DNA from: Zingiber officinale
Taxonomy: Eukaryota; Streptophyta; Magnoliopsida; Zingiberales; Zingiberaceae
Assembly: GCF_018446385.1 (NCBI RefSeq)
Contig: NC_055991.1
Coordinates: 120,757,794-120,821,793 of the forward strand
Length of the DNA stretch: 64,000 nt
Direction: 5' to 3'
The stretch's first letter is position 1. Each line of letters starts with the position of its first letter. Of this stretch, positions 35,816 through 49,000 are shown piece by piece. The notes beneath the pieces were generated by a model. The model was not told the DNA's origin and ran no database searches. It saw nothing but the letters and a program-made list of their open reading frames with translations. Both the position numbers and the translations under genes were made by a program.

Positions 35816-36805
35816 CATTTTATACATTAGGAAAAATGATTCATGCAATAACAATTATACTGAGCGATTGATGCTAAGAAAATGACTACACCTTACATAG
35901 ATACTCTTTGAGTGATCAATATTAATAAAATTGTTACAATTTATTCAGTCACTCTTCTAAATGAATCATTACCCTAGATTAAATTATTTACATCGGTATA
36001 AATATCTCTAATTACTCATAACGACAATTATGTTGAGAGCATGTTCCATATCTCTAATTAATATAGTTATTTACAATCACATTTTATATATTCACAAAAA
36101 AAAAAGCTAGTCGATTAGTGAATAAATGATAAAGATGTTAAATCTATCTTAATCTTCCTTTTCAACTAGAATTTATTCATTATAATTCATCATTTTTTTA
36201 ATTATACTTTATAAATCGAATCATCAATAGTTAGTAGGTTACATGTTAAAATAAAATAGTAGTCAGTAGTCACTGATTAGACATTCTGACCTACTAATTA
36301 ATCTTTGCTGCATATGTTCTTGGTGATCTTTCTTACACTGCACAAATCAATGGACGAACTGCATTTTACCCTCTATAATTCATCAATCATTTCAAATTCC
36401 TTTCCACCTTAAGCAAATGCTTTTGTCTACCGAATCAGTACCAAATTGCAGTGAAAAGTTCAAAAAGAAAACTAAAGCCAGATCAGCCACCAAATTGCGA
36501 TGGCGACGACGATGCTGATGCTCATGAGATTCTTCTCACGCTCGCACTCAACCATCCAGTGTGGCCTCAAAGGTCCTACATCGATATGCTCTCCTTTTAT
36601 TGAAATGATAAAGACAATAATGGTGGAGGGGGTGATGACAGTTACAGCTAGCTAGCTAGCTATTTCCATTAATCAGCGGTGAGAATTGAAGCATGCTGTT
36701 GCTTTTAATTGTACCTTTATTCAATCAGTAGCAGAGTGATCATGGTGGTGGCCATGCTGCTTCTTCACCTCCAGTTTATCAATTCAGAAGACCTTACGTA
36801 GACGA

Positions 36806-36815
36806 CTATAAATAG
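36806..36815 (+). promoter_or_regulatory. TATA box of the metallothionein gene
   Basis: CTATAAATAG, 75 bases upstream of the start codon at 36890, which leaves a short 5' leader. Confidence 0.75.
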
Positions 36816-36889
36816 GGTGTTCCTTTCTCCACCATGGCTCAAGGCAATCAATTTACCTCTCTCAGCACTTGCTAGCTCATAACAAGAAG

Positions 36890-37277
36890 ATGTCTTGCTG
36901 CGGAGGAAAATGCAACTGCGGCTCCAGCTGCAATTGCGGCAGTGGCTGTGGAGGGTATGGATCGATGTTATCAATTTCTGTAGATGTTTGTAGAGATCAT
37001 GATAATATATAATTGAATAATGCAGGTGCAAGATGTACCCGGACATGGCTGGGGAGACTGCAGCGGTCGTAGACTTTGGTGCCAGCAGCCACAAGTCTGT
37101 TCTTTATGACACCTGAGTTGTTCGATCGATTTCCTGATGAACTGACTGACTATAAGAGTTGTTTGCAGGAGCGTTGAGGGATTCGAGATGGCGTCTGGGT
37201 TTGAAGGTGGAAACTGCGACTGTACCGACTGCAAGTGCGGCGGCAGCTGCAGCTGTGCCTGCTGCGGCTGCAACTGA
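36890..37277 (+). CDS. Type 2 metallothionein with cysteine-rich variant C-terminus
   Basis: Three GT-AG exons: 36890-36954, 37026-37094 and 37169-37277. The sum is 243 nt, or 80 aa. The N-terminal domain [17 protein letters not shown]...CGGCKMYPD has the eight cysteines and Cys-Cys start of plant type 2 metallothioneins. The linker contains the conserved phrase EGFEMASG. The C-terminal domain reads [20 protein letters not shown], with nine cysteines, where type 2 proteins usually have six in the pattern CxCxxxCxCxxCxC. Total cysteines are therefore 17 instead of about 14. Metallothioneins bind Cu, Zn and Cd in the cytosol. A TATA box lies upstream; AATAAA-like signals occur near 37370 and 37418. 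Confidence 0.93.
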
Positions 37278-37864
37278 TCGACGATACTCCTCTGCAGAAA
37301 CTCATGCTCTTTCTTTCATGAACTGCCAGGAATTCATCACGAGAGTGAGAGAGAGAGAGCATGGGAATAATTAAATAAAATTTCATTGAGAGGACATGTA
37401 CCGATCATTGTCATAGAATAAATATAATATAATATAATATCATATATGTATGCGTGCGTCTTTTCTTGAGATTAGTAGCATTTTTCGTGTTTATTATTGT
37501 CTTCTCCTTGCGGTGTGCTTGGAAACAGAGGAAGATATTGAGGGAGAGGATTAGAGAAGGGATGAGGGTTTGTTTAAAGGTCCAGAAGGATTTTAATACA
37601 AATAAACAAAGGCAATCAAGAGATGATTTGGACTAGCATAAGCATAGGTTAGTGAACATAGAGAGAGATTTGTTGGAGATTTGGAATGAGTAAAAGAGAA
37701 CCAAAGACTTGTTTATTTAGAGCCTCATGGAGATTTATGTGTTTAGTGATCCAATGTATTTCAGTTACTTCTGGTAGCACAATATATAGAGATTGAGCTT
37801 TGAATAAATTCTTGTAAATATTTAGAGTCCAAAATTATGTGTAGTCCAAATAGAGGTTGTAAAA
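37278..37864. other. Metallothionein 3' flank
   Basis: The 3' untranslated region with AATAAA-like sequences and a short (TATAA)n-like run near 37420-37440, then AT-rich DNA without a recognised gene up to the Gypsy LTR. Confidence 0.5.
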
Positions 37865-38833
37865 TGTCAAGCAAGTAGGATTTTGATTCAATCATGACAA
37901 AAGTTATTAAGGAGTTTGATACCGTGAATAAGGTAGGGTCCCTGAATTTAGGGTCGAAGTCAAGAAAGTTGATTGATGTGGCGGTCAAAGTCAAGAAGAT
38001 GTCAACACTTGGAGCTAGCACGATCATGTGGCTCGGCCGAATAGTCCAACAAATCAGACCTTTTGTCCGATCAGATCCTGAGTCCCCCCGACTCAATGGA
38101 ATCTCAAGCCGTCCTAATTCAATTTAGAATCGAGTCCTCTTAGTCTGACTGAACATACTAGACGAACAACTTGACAAGACTCCTTGTCCGAGCGGATGTT
38201 GAGTCCTCAAAGAAATCGAGTCCTCGAGATGGTCATCATTCTTTAGCCGACCCGACCCCGTCCGAGAACGAGGTCCAACCAGACTTTATAGGGGGCTCGA
38301 CCGACCTACCATCAAAGCATATTAATGACCCATTAGCCCAACGACCTAATATTTCTTTTTGATGTTTTGTGTAACCCTTGTCAGAGAAATAAGGGAGTAT
38401 GCCCTGGGCCATCTGTACATCGGAAGCTTCTACCCTATAAAGCACAGAAATAGTGGATTTATTTTAGGAAATACTATAGTGTGTCAGATTGATTGGTCTT
38501 ATTTCAGAAATGCATTGATATTCGTACAGAGAGAAAACAATAGTTTATAAGGGGTTTCCACTTACATGCGTAGATAAGCTTCGCTATCATAGTTCACTAT
38601 TCATCATCTCTGTTCTTCATTTCTTCCTCTGTCCTTTGTCTGACTTGAGCGTTAGAGTGCTTGCGCCGGAGACCCCTCTCTGGTCCGATCACTAACATTT
38701 TTCTCTTCTAGTTCTTCTCTTTGACATGCAGGTTCGATCGGGGCACTAAGTCCCTCCTGCTCGGAGTCTTCTCACTGTCAACTTCGACACCACCTAGCCA
38801 ACATGCCATTTTTTCCGATTTCAGACATAATCA
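37865..38833 (+). repeat. 5' LTR of the Tat-lineage Gypsy (about 0.97 kb)
   Basis: The left end is TGTCAAGC; the right end is placed just before the primer-site-like sequence. The last few bases are uncertain, because more than one CA dinucleotide could be the end. The 3' LTR is not in the window. Confidence 0.6.
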
Positions 38834-40258
38834 AATTTGGCTCCATCTGTGGGAAGCTTCACCTATTTTTGAAATGCGAAGATGAAGGAGTTGGACTATT
38901 CACAACAATTACCTTTTTGCAAGAGGATCTGGATTTGTTCATGGTCGCCAAAGCATAGAAAATAGCATAACAACAACAAGCTACTGGACACCCTTTGCAA
39001 TGACCAAGCATTCTCAGTGACATGACCTCACATCGAGCAGAGGACCAAGGTGGAATAACTGATGGAGTGACCCCCGTTTCCTCCTCCGGCCAGTTTCAAT
39101 CAAATACCAACATAACCCAGTGGTTTTCCTCTCGGGCCCCCATCTCCGATCGCATACCACAGGGCATTATTTTGCACACCCCTTAATGATATGGGCAGAG
39201 CGGAGAAGCCCCAGGGATCATCTTTAGGAGATGTACCCACTCAGGATTCGCAGAAAGGGAAGGCTCTAGTCCCCAATGACTCCCCGAACGGTTGAGTATA
39301 ACCATTCTCCCTGGAAGTATTGGAGGATAAGCTACCGCCCCATTTCTGACCCCTTGCAATTAGAGAGTATGGAGGAGCAACCGACCTAGAGGACCACCTG
39401 CTCATGTTCAAAAATGCAGTGATTCTCCATCAATACACGGATGATGTCAAATGCAGAATGTTCTTGACTACTCTCTCAGGCTCGACACAGAGACGATTCA
39501 ACCGACTTCCAGCTGACTCCATTTGTTACTTTAAGGATTTTCGTAAGGCGTTCCGCCACTATTTCACCAATAGTCACCAATACACAAGACCATGCTAAGT
39601 TTATTTTCCCTCGATCAAGGGCTCAAGGAGGCGCTGAGGACGTATATCAAACAGTTTAACTAAGTGTTGATGGACGTTCCCTCGGCTACTTTAGAGATAT
39701 TGGTGAGTGTCTTCTCCCAGAGACTCACAGATGGAGACTTCTTTCGGTCCTTGATAAAGAAGCACCCTAGGGATTTCGTTCACCTGGTAGAAAGGGTGAC
39801 CAAGTACATTAATGTGGAGGAAACTTAGTCTGCTCGAAAGAAGGAGGTGGTTATACCTGCTCTTGTCTTTGTCTCAGAACACCGAGATCCTCTCCCTCCT
39901 CTTCCACACAAAGGAGCTCGATCGAGTCTCCAGCCGCATCCTCACGAGCAGAGGTCAAACACGGTTCAACATGTGGAGGTCACCCGGACCTTGTTCGTCA
40001 AGCGCCACCAATAGGTTCAACCTTTCTGCACTTACCATAGGATGAGGACTCATAGCACTCAAGAGTGTTATAGATACAACCAGGGGATGCGCCAAGCATC
40101 CAACCAAGGGTTTCGACATTGATCGCCGTCTCCAAATAATAGATGCTATAAAAAATTGAACGAACCCAAGGGCAAGGCCTAGGAAATACTGATCGGAACC
40201 AACAGGAACCCCAATAATGAGACAACCGAGCCCCGACACAAATCCTTGCCAAGCCTCC

Positions 40259-41551
40259 TATAGGATCGTTATGCACGTGAGGGGGGGGGGGGGTTGAATC
40301 ACATGATTTTAAAAATAGAGTCTTTTTAAATGATTAAAAAGGGATGAAGCGAAAACACAATAGTGAACACATAGTAAAAACACAGTCTGTTTTACTTGGT
40401 TTGGAGCTTTCGACGACTCCTACTCCAAGACTCAAGTCCTGCAGACCTATCAATCGATAATCCACTAATGATCTCTTCCAGAATTGTTAGAAGAGGAAAT
40501 CGAGTACAAAAGAATAAATGATAGTATAACAATCTACACTTTCTTTAAAATGCTAAGTAAGTGAACAACTTTAAATTTATTAGTTACCAACAACTTAGCT
40601 AGAGTAGGGAGCGCTCGTGTGTTAATGATAAGCTGCCGGCGATGGTGGAATATCTCAAAATAGTAGCACACAATAGTAGAACATGTTTGTAGAAGAGCTG
40701 TAGCAACTTAGAAAATTATTGCATTTGAAGCACTGCTCGAATGTCTCTTTTATTAAGCATTGAGGGCGTCTAAGCACATTGGAGGCGCCTCCAACCCCAA
40801 ATCTCATCTCGAAGACCGTGGTCTTGATAACCTCCTCGAGCTTTGATCTCTATCTATTCGAGGGCACCTTCAATCGGTGAAAGGCTCCTCTAATCACATA
40901 GGAGACCCCTTCATGCCTTTCTCCTCCCCACTGTCAAGGGCACCTCCAATCGACCAGGAGACGCCTTAAGCACTGTTCACCAAGGTTGAATTAGCTTTCT
41001 AACTCTTGCAAAAACATGTTAGTCTAAAATTAAAGTTTAACCTGTAAAACTAAGTTAGCACAGTAATAAAATATCATTATTAATTATACCTTGTCTATCC
41101 AAGACAAGGATTTAGTCAAGGTCTCAGTCGATTTTTCTAAAATGGACCTAAACTAGATATGCGCCTAAAGTCCCTAATTGGGACTCACCCTCACTAGAAT
41201 ACTCTCCTTCAGTGACTTACATTACTCACCTTACAGAATCGCTTGACTCCCTTATGATCCACTAGGTCTTTCTATCAGTTGTTAGGTCTGCAGACTCAAC
41301 TGGACTTCGGCCAGCTGTCAAGTCCTACGGATCTAACCAGACTTCTCGTCAAATATCAGATCACTCCTTGACCTATCTAGACTTATACACCAGTTATCAG
41401 GTCCTCTAGATCTAGCTAGATTCTAGCCTGGTGTCAGACCCATCAAGTCCTGCACACTTGGTAACAAAGTTAAATCACAACACATCTAATTTTAATTCAT
41501 TTGTCATTTATCAACATTTAGGTTTGATCATTAGTGTCAACTATACCAACA
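40259..41551 (-). mobile_element. Solo SIRE-like LTR inside the Tat Gypsy (1293 bp)
   Basis: It is flanked by a perfect 5-bp duplication CCTCC (40254-40258 and 41552-41556). On the minus strand it begins TGTTGGTATAG and carries a C-run (plus-strand G-run at about 40282-40293) near its 3' end, as in the other SIRE-like LTRs here. No internal region is attached, so it is a solo LTR, normally a product of LTR-LTR recombination. It separates the gag and protease regions of the host Gypsy. Confidence 0.85.
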
Positions 41552-43752
41552 CCTCCATGCCAACCGACCCGACAAGAAGAAAATCACGACAATACCACTC
41601 GAGGCGACATAGGTATGAGATAGTTGGCGGCCTAACCAATGGAGATTATAATCGAGCCAGGAAGTCACAAGCTCGTCGATTGAAAATTTATGCAGTCAGG
41701 TGTAGCTGAGAGCAGATGCATGGGCCAGAAATCAGCTTTGGTCCTAAGAACTTAGAAGGCGTGGAAGTACCACACGATGATGCCTTAATCATCAAGGTTG
41801 TTATAGCTAACTATAATATATATCGTACCTTTGTGGACATAGTAATCTCTGTCAACATCTTCTTCAAAAAGGTGTTCAAGCAATTGCAGATAAAGAAAAG
41901 TGAGTTGTAGCCCATGACAACGCCTCTGTATGGATTCACCGACAATGAAATGCAGCCGACAGGACAAATCATATTGGTTATATCTCTAGGGGAGGAGCCC
42001 CTAATGAAGACCCGCCGATCGACCTTCATTGTGGTGGGCGCACCCTCTGCCTACAACATGATTTTAGGTTGATTGGTGCTGAATGAGTTTTGAGCGGCCA
42101 TCTCAACCTTCTGTCAAAAGATCAAATTCTAGTAGATGATTAGGTGGGAGAAGTAAGAGAAGACCAATTGGTAGCATGCAAGTGCTACGTAGATATGATC
42201 AAACCGTAGCTCGCACAACTCTAAAGATGCAGTGAGGGGAGGTCAACTCCATTCATGAATCACCCCCAACGCTAATTTATAAAGAGAAGGAGGAGGTGCA
42301 GATCCATTCAGGTCGATCGGAGGCCACAACTCAAATAACGGCTGATCTGACTCTAGAGATCAAGGCTTCTAGTCGCATGTTTGGCACGTAACAATGACAT
42401 ATTTGCTTGGACGCCTCGAGAGATCACTGGCATCTCACCAAGCGTCATGGAACACATGTTCCATATCCTCCCGAAGGCTCAGGTTGTCAAGCAAAGGAAA
42501 AGAAATTTTGTAGCCGAACGGAACAAGATCATCTGAGCTAAAGTTGATAATTGCTCGAGGTTGGGCACATTCAAGATGCTAATACGACAGGAGGGAAAGG
42601 AACAATAATTAGTGTATTTCTTAAATCATTTATTGAAAGATGATGAATGCTGCTACACCACTCTTGAGAAGTTAGCCTATGGGCTAGTCTTAGCTACTCG
42701 GAAGTTACGACCCTATTTTCTCTCTTATCTAATCATAGTATTAACTAATAACACCTGGACCGAGTGCTTATCAACCCCAAAGCTTCTGAAAGATTGATCA
42801 AGTGAACCACGAAGTTGAGCGAATATGACATGCAGTATCAACCCTAAATGGCTATCAAAGCTCAGGACTTAGCCGATTTTGTGACTAAGATACAAAGCCT
42901 AGAACTATAAGAAACTTGAACAATCTATATGGATGGATCGTTCATTCGACAAGAAAGCAAGGTCAGAATTCATATGATATCACCCTCACGAAGACAGACT
43001 GTAGTTGTCCGTTCAATTAGATTATCGAGCCACTAATAATAAAGCGGAGTATGAAGCACTTATAGCTTGCCTACAAGCTATAAAGCATGTGGGAGTCGCC
43101 TAAGTCCTAATTTACTCAGATTCCCAATTGACATCTCAGCAGTTATCAGGTAACTTGAGATTAACAGTGAAGGGCTAAGGTTGTATGCGGAGGCCTTTGA
43201 AAAATTAAAAGTAGAATTTTAAGAAGTGGCCTTACAGAAAATCCCCCGAGCAGAAAATTAGAAAATAGACAAGTTAGCTAAGTTGGCTGACTCCTTAATC
43301 CCTTGGACTCTGGACAAGCTTATGTAGCAAACATTATTAACTCACATTAAAAGGCAAGCCGAGCTAGAGTTATAGAGCGACTGGAGATCACCGTTAATTT
43401 CATACCTCCAGCAAAGAAGTTTACCCACTGACCTAGAATAAGCGTGTATGATCAAGAAAAGGGTTTGATGGTTTCATTGGTTGGTGATCACTTGTACAAG
43501 AGGATTTTCTCTCGTCCTTTGCTCAATGCATCGAGTCGAATGATGCTTAGTACATTTTATAAGAGGTTCATTAGGATTTTTGTGGAAGCCACTCGGGGAG
43601 TCGGTCGCTCGCTCAGAAGATTTTACTAGCTGAGTATTTTTAGCCCACTTTGTAAGTTGACTCATCTCAGCTAGTGGCCACTTGTTTATTGTGTCAAAAA
43701 ACTAGAACATTCTACATCATCCCACAGAACTGCTGAAAGCCTTAATTGTGTT

Positions 43753-46075
43753 TGTTATGATGTATACTAAAAGCCTAACTTTTTCTATGAACATTTATTT
43801 TGAAATGAGAATCACATTGGTCAAATGTCTGCATTTAGTTAAATACAGTTGTCCATTTAATTTATATTGTAGATAACATGATGTGTGGTGTTACACAGAA
43901 GATCATGTTATCAGTTCCTTATAAATTATAAATAGTAGCTCACAACCAAGATAAATTGGGGCAAACCCTTGGAATGATTGTAGTGTAATTTGGTATTAGT
44001 TTATCTTGACTATAAAATTACACTAGTACACTATGTGTGTATTAAGCAGGACTATTTGGGGTTGTTTCTTTTTATACTGACTACATAAAATAACATAACC
44101 TCTGTTATTATGGATGTGCGTACTCTTAATCCTGATATAATAACAAGCACATACACTTAGTATTTATTTCTTTAATTTATCAATGAGTGAGATTTATTCG
44201 TTAAATCAATAGACTCGATAAGTTGAGAAATAATATTATTTATATGGTGTGTTGTTGATTATAGAAGGAAACTATGTCCTATTTATCTAGGTTGATGATG
44301 TCCCCTTGAGGAGCTCATAAGGATTGTCATGTAAATCCTGCAGGTGGATTTAGTCCGACATGACAATGAAGTTGAGTGATACTACTCTTGAAGCTATATA
44401 TTAATTAAGTGAGTTGTCAGTAACTCACTTAATTAATGGACATTCGATATCTTAAACGCAAGGAGATTAATACACTCATGATAAGAAGGAGCCCATAATG
44501 TAATATAGGATTGGTGCAGTAGTTCAATAATGACTCTTTAGTGGTATGAGTTATTATTGATGAACTTGAGTTGAGTGTTCGGGTCGAACACAGGAAGGTC
44601 AAGTCCATTAGGAGTCCAAAACTAATTCCTCCTCTAGGTCCCTGTTGTAGCCTCTTATTAAAAGCCTTTTTATCTACCCAAAGCCCACCTTCTTATCCAA
44701 GCTAGGGGCCAACCACATCCTTGCTTGGTGCCCAAGCAAGTGGCCGGCCAAGCCCATCTTGGTGTCCAAGATGTGGCCGGCCAAGCCTTGCTTGGTGACC
44801 AAGCAAGGGGCCGACAACTAAAGTAATAAAAAGAGAGATTTTAATTTTTGTAAAAATCTTTCCTTTTATAGCAATCTATAAAGGATTAAAAGAGAGATTT
44901 TAATTTTAAAATCTTTCCTTTTTTGAAGCCATCCACATGATTTTAAAAGAGAGTTTTAAATTTTAAAATCTTTCCTTTTTTGTTGCCACCTATATTGGTT
45001 TAAAAAGAGAGATTTTAATTTCGATAAAACTTTCCTTTTTTTGTAACCATGATTTAAAAGAGAAGTTTAATTTTAAACTTTCCTTTTGTAGCCATCACAA
45101 TAGGAAACTTAAAAGAGAGAGATTTTAATTATTATTAAAATTTATTTTTTTGCCATGATTGGAATTAAAAGAAAGTTTTAATTATGTTTAAAACTTTCCT
45201 TTTTTGCATTCACCAAGGATTATAAAAGAGAGGTAGATGGTGCCTTATGGAACAACAAGATAACCTAAAGTTCCCTCTTCTCTTTTCCTTGGTGGCCGAC
45301 CCTTCTCTTCCTCTTCTCCCTTTGTTTTCTTCTCTTGAGGCCGGTGGCACATCAAGCTCCATCTTCTTGTGGCCGGTTTGCTTGGAGGGGAAGAAGAAGA
45401 GAAGGAAGTTTCCTATTTTGGTATTCCTTGGGCGGCCGAAACTTGTAGGCAAAGAAGAAAGGCTTGGGTGGATTTCATGTTGGTAGATCGTCACCCACAC
45501 GACGTCCAAGAGGAGGAGAGAAATACAACAAAAGATCAAGAGGTCTTTAAAATACAAAGAAAGGTATAACCAATTACTTGTTTCCACTGCATAATTTGTT
45601 TGTGTTCTTTGTATGGATTCTGAAATACTAACACAAAAGGCTAGCGATTTTGTGTTTCGATTTTGTATTTCTATTGTGGTCTCTATAGTTAAACCTAAGG
45701 TTACTGTAAGAAGTTTAAATATTCAATTTCTTTGAAAGACTTTGTCTAAGAAGTGGTGGATGATCCCATACCCAAGAAGGCCGAGTGCCTCGCCATGTTT
45801 AACCTGGAAGCCAATCTTTGAAATAGATATTTAATCAACTTTTGTAATATGGTTTAACTTCTGAAGAACACATGGGTTGAACTTGGAGTAAAAATGTTAA
45901 GTTCCGTTTTCAATCCAAGTTTAACTTCTGAAGAACAACTTGGATTAATAATGTTAAGTTTCGTTTGCAATCCAAGTTTAATTTCTGTAGAGCACATGGG
46001 TTGTTAGGAAAAATTCTTTTCTTGTATAATTTTTGAACAAGGGAAACAAAACGAAATTCCAAATAGCATCCAACA
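43753..46075 (+). repeat. 5' LTR of Copia element 1 (2323 bp)
   Basis: It runs from TGTTATGATG to ...CATCCAACA, immediately followed by the primer-binding site. Inside are short hairpin-forming inverted repeats (for example CTTGCTTGGTGCCCAAGCAAG split around GTG, about 44.72-44.82 kb) and about six degenerate copies of an AAAGAGAGATTTTAATTTT / TTTCCTTTTTTG unit (about 44.83-45.2 kb). The same features recur in the family's LTRs at 49.7-52.2 and 56.2-58.6 kb. Confidence 0.85.
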
Positions 46076-46077
46076 AT

Positions 46078-46089
46078 TGGTATCAGAGC
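46078..46089 (+). other. Primer-binding site of Copia element 1
   Basis: TGGTATCAGAGC, two bases after the LTR end. It is complementary to the 3' end of initiator tRNA-Met, the primer used by most plant Copia elements. Confidence 0.9.
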
Positions 46090-49000
46090 TAGTTTTCTGC
46101 CTCTGTGTGTTTGGTTTTCAGTAAAATTATGCACTTTTCATACATAAATTTAGGCAGGATAATAGTAGGATGTACAAATAGATTAACTCTGTGGTTGCAG
46201 GCATCATAGTTCCAACTATTATGGCCCTATTGTGTTTGTGTGTGATTGGACCCTCGGGCATGTCGAGGGTATTTTATGTGTGTGCATGATTGTAATTATT
46301 AAATACAGCAGGAGCTGTATTAGTTTTAGGATTTTACATTTTGTTCGATCTAGATTACATGTACATTCCCTTGTGGAATATAGGGTCGCTAAATGTAAAA
46401 TTTTATTTTTATCGTCGATCGTATCCTTGCGAGACGTGGTGCTATTTGAGAACTAGAGGCGCAGCGGAAAAGGAAGCAAGATAGATGTGACGACATGACC
46501 CGATGGCAGAGGATAGAGTTGGTGGCACATCGAGGACAGTTATGGATGAGGCCATAATAGTTAGAAAATTATTTTTCATATTTATTGCCTTTTATGCTGT
46601 CTATATATGCTGTGTGTATATGTATGTTAAAATTTCTTGTTTTAAATAACTAAGTGGGAGAGAAATTATTTAAATTCCATGGTCTCCATTACTGGTTTGT
46701 AAGTGATGCATTCAAACTTGCGCGTCGGCTCTGAGTGCCTTCTTCCGTATCGGATGAGTTTGTTTTACGGATCACTAGATCAAACTTCCTTTATAAATGA
46801 TTATAGGAAATTATTTAGGTTTGGGTGATCTTCTCCATCTGAAGGGGCACAATCCTATTTAATGGACTAAATATCAAGTAATGGTATACACTTAGGCGTA
46901 TTTAATAGTATCCTCCCCATCAAAGAGGCGTTGCTATTATTTGTGTGGCTGAAGAAAAACCAACTATTAATTTTATTTGTCATAAAGCTAGGTTGACAAG
47001 ATAATAAAATTAATGGGTAAAATCCCTTCTTACAAATGTTTGAATTTGTATACGTCCACACTATCGTGGCATACAAAATTCATGGTGTTTTGAGGTGTTG
47101 GTAAATTTAAATGATATTGTTTGAGGAATCAATATTATTTTAAATTCTTATGTTTTGACCAAATATATTTTGATTCTTAGGATTTCAAATAGCCTTTAAT
47201 CCTCTTGCTATTATATTGAAAGAGAACAAACTTATTATACCAATTATATAGATTGGAAGAGAAACTTGGACATTATCTTAACTGCTGAAGGCTACAAGTT
47301 CGTACTTTATGAGATCTGTCCAAGCTTGCCTAATAGTGCTTCTAGTGAAGAGGAGATTGAGTGTCGTAAGAAATGGGTTAGGGCAGATGAGATGACGCGG
47401 TGTTACATTTTGGTTTCTATGACAAATGTATTGCAACATCAATATCAGGCCATGCCTACTGCTTATGACATGATGCACAATCTCAAGGAACTCTTCGGAC
47501 ATCAGAATCGGGCTGCTAGGCAACAGGCTATGAGAAACTTGATGACGACCACCATGACTGAGGGGACACCTGTAAGAGATCATATCCTCAAAATGATGGC
47601 TCATTTAAATGAGATAAAAATCCTTGGGGCTGAAATTGATGGGAAAATCCAGGTCGATATCATTCTCCAAACATTGCCTAAAAGTTTTGAGCAGTTCCAC
47701 TTGAACTACAACATAAACAAAAGGGTTTATTCATTGGTGGGACTTCTGACAGAACTTCAAGCAACAGAAGGGTTATTTCATCAAAGTTCTCAAATTCACA
47801 TTGCTGAAAATGTTTCTGCTTTTAAACCGAAAGGTAGAAAGAAGAAAAAGAAACAAGTTGGTTCAGCAAAGAAAGTGAATCGATCTCTAAGGACTGGACC
47901 GAAAGCAGGTGTGAAGAAGCCGAAGGGCAAGTGCTTCACATACAAGCAGCCTGGACATTGGAAGGTGGATAGTCCTCGTAGAAAGGAGAACAATAGAGGT
48001 ATATCTTATTCTCTAGTAGTTGAAACATGTTTAGTGGTGTTATCTACTGGTACTTGGTGTGTAGATACGGGAGCCACTGATCATGTCTGTAATTCATTGT
48101 AGGGGTTCCAAGAAACTCGACAAACTCAACGACTACATGAAGGGGAGATTACCATCAACATGGGCAATGCTTCAAAAGTGGCGGCTGTTACAGTGGGAGA
48201 TGTTTATTTGTCTTTTGATAGGAATAAAAGATTGATTTTGAGAAATTGTCTTTATATACCAAGTTTTAGAAAGAACTTAATTTCAGTTTCTAAACTCTTT
48301 ATGGATGGATATTCTATTTCTTTTAATGACAAAGTAGTTGTTAAGAAAAAATAGGGAAGTTATCTATTCTGGTACATTGGTTGACAATTTGTATACTCTA
48401 AATCCAATAACTCCCACGATGCAACAAATGGAAATTAATAACACATCTTCTAATTCTAATAAGAGAAAGCAACCTTTGGAAATGAACCAAATATATCTTT
48501 GGCATCTAAAGTTAGGTCATATTAACTTAAGTATAATTCAAAGGTTAATAGCTGATGGACCTTTGGGTTCATTAGTGGTGAAAAATTTTCCAACCTGCGA
48601 ATATTGCTTGGAAGGAAAAATGACCAAGAGACCTTTTAAGGCCAAAGGATATAGAGCCAAAGATATGTTGGAATTGGTTCATTCTGATTTGTGTGGACCT
48701 ATGACTATCCAGGCAAGAGGTGGTTTCGAATATTTTGCCTCTTTTATAGACGACTATTCGAGATACAGGTACATTTACTCGATGAGGCGCAAGTCTGAGT
48801 TCTTTGATAAGTTCAAAGAGTACAAGGCTGATGTGGAGAAACGTCATGGTAAAAATATCAAGACACTACGGTCTAATCGTGGTGGCGAGTACCTCTTAGG
48901 AGAGTTTAGGAGTTACTTATCAGAGGCCGGGATTCAATCCCAACTATCTACACCTGGTACACTCCAACAGAATGGTGTGGCAGAACAAAGAAATAGGACA

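Larger units (their letters stand above)
33517..36805. other. Intergenic interval between XBAT31-like and metallothionein genes
   Basis: No complete gene is seen. It contains a short GA run near 33714, weak coding-like scraps at 34472-35001 (separate entry), a poly-A-rich tract at 35207-35244, the 25-bp tandem array at 35716-35815 and AT-rich DNA. A short frame starting at about 36500 (MATTMLMLMRFFSRSHS) is not supported by any motif. Confidence 0.5.
37865..43752 (+). mobile_element. Gypsy element of the Tat lineage, broken and 3'-interrupted
   Basis: Parts in order: 5' LTR about 37865-38833 (starts TGTCAAG, TATA-like CTATAAAGC near 38437); primer-site-like TTTGGCTCCATCTGTGGGAA at about 38836; gag about 39.3-39.85 kb (EDHLLMFKNAVILHQYTD); protease region about 41.6-42.1 kb (HDDALIIKVVIANYN); reverse transcriptase/RNase H remnants about 42.4-42.9 kb; a second RNase H about 42.9-43.3 kb (IYMDGSF...KAEYEALIACLQAIKH), which is the hallmark of Tat elements; and the integrase zinc region at about 43.4-43.75 kb. 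A solo SIRE-like LTR sits inside it at 40259-41551, and the Copia element at 43753 cuts off the rest. It has many breaks and is an old fossil. Confidence 0.8.

Noticed and set aside
36500-36660. Short frame beginning MATTMLMLMRFFSRSHS as a small peptide gene
   Set aside because: No family motif, no clear splice or stop context, and it lies in the upstream region of the metallothionein gene.
47278-48847. Minus-strand frames opposite the gag and integrase of Copia element 1
   Set aside because: Antisense shadows of retrotransposon coding sequence.
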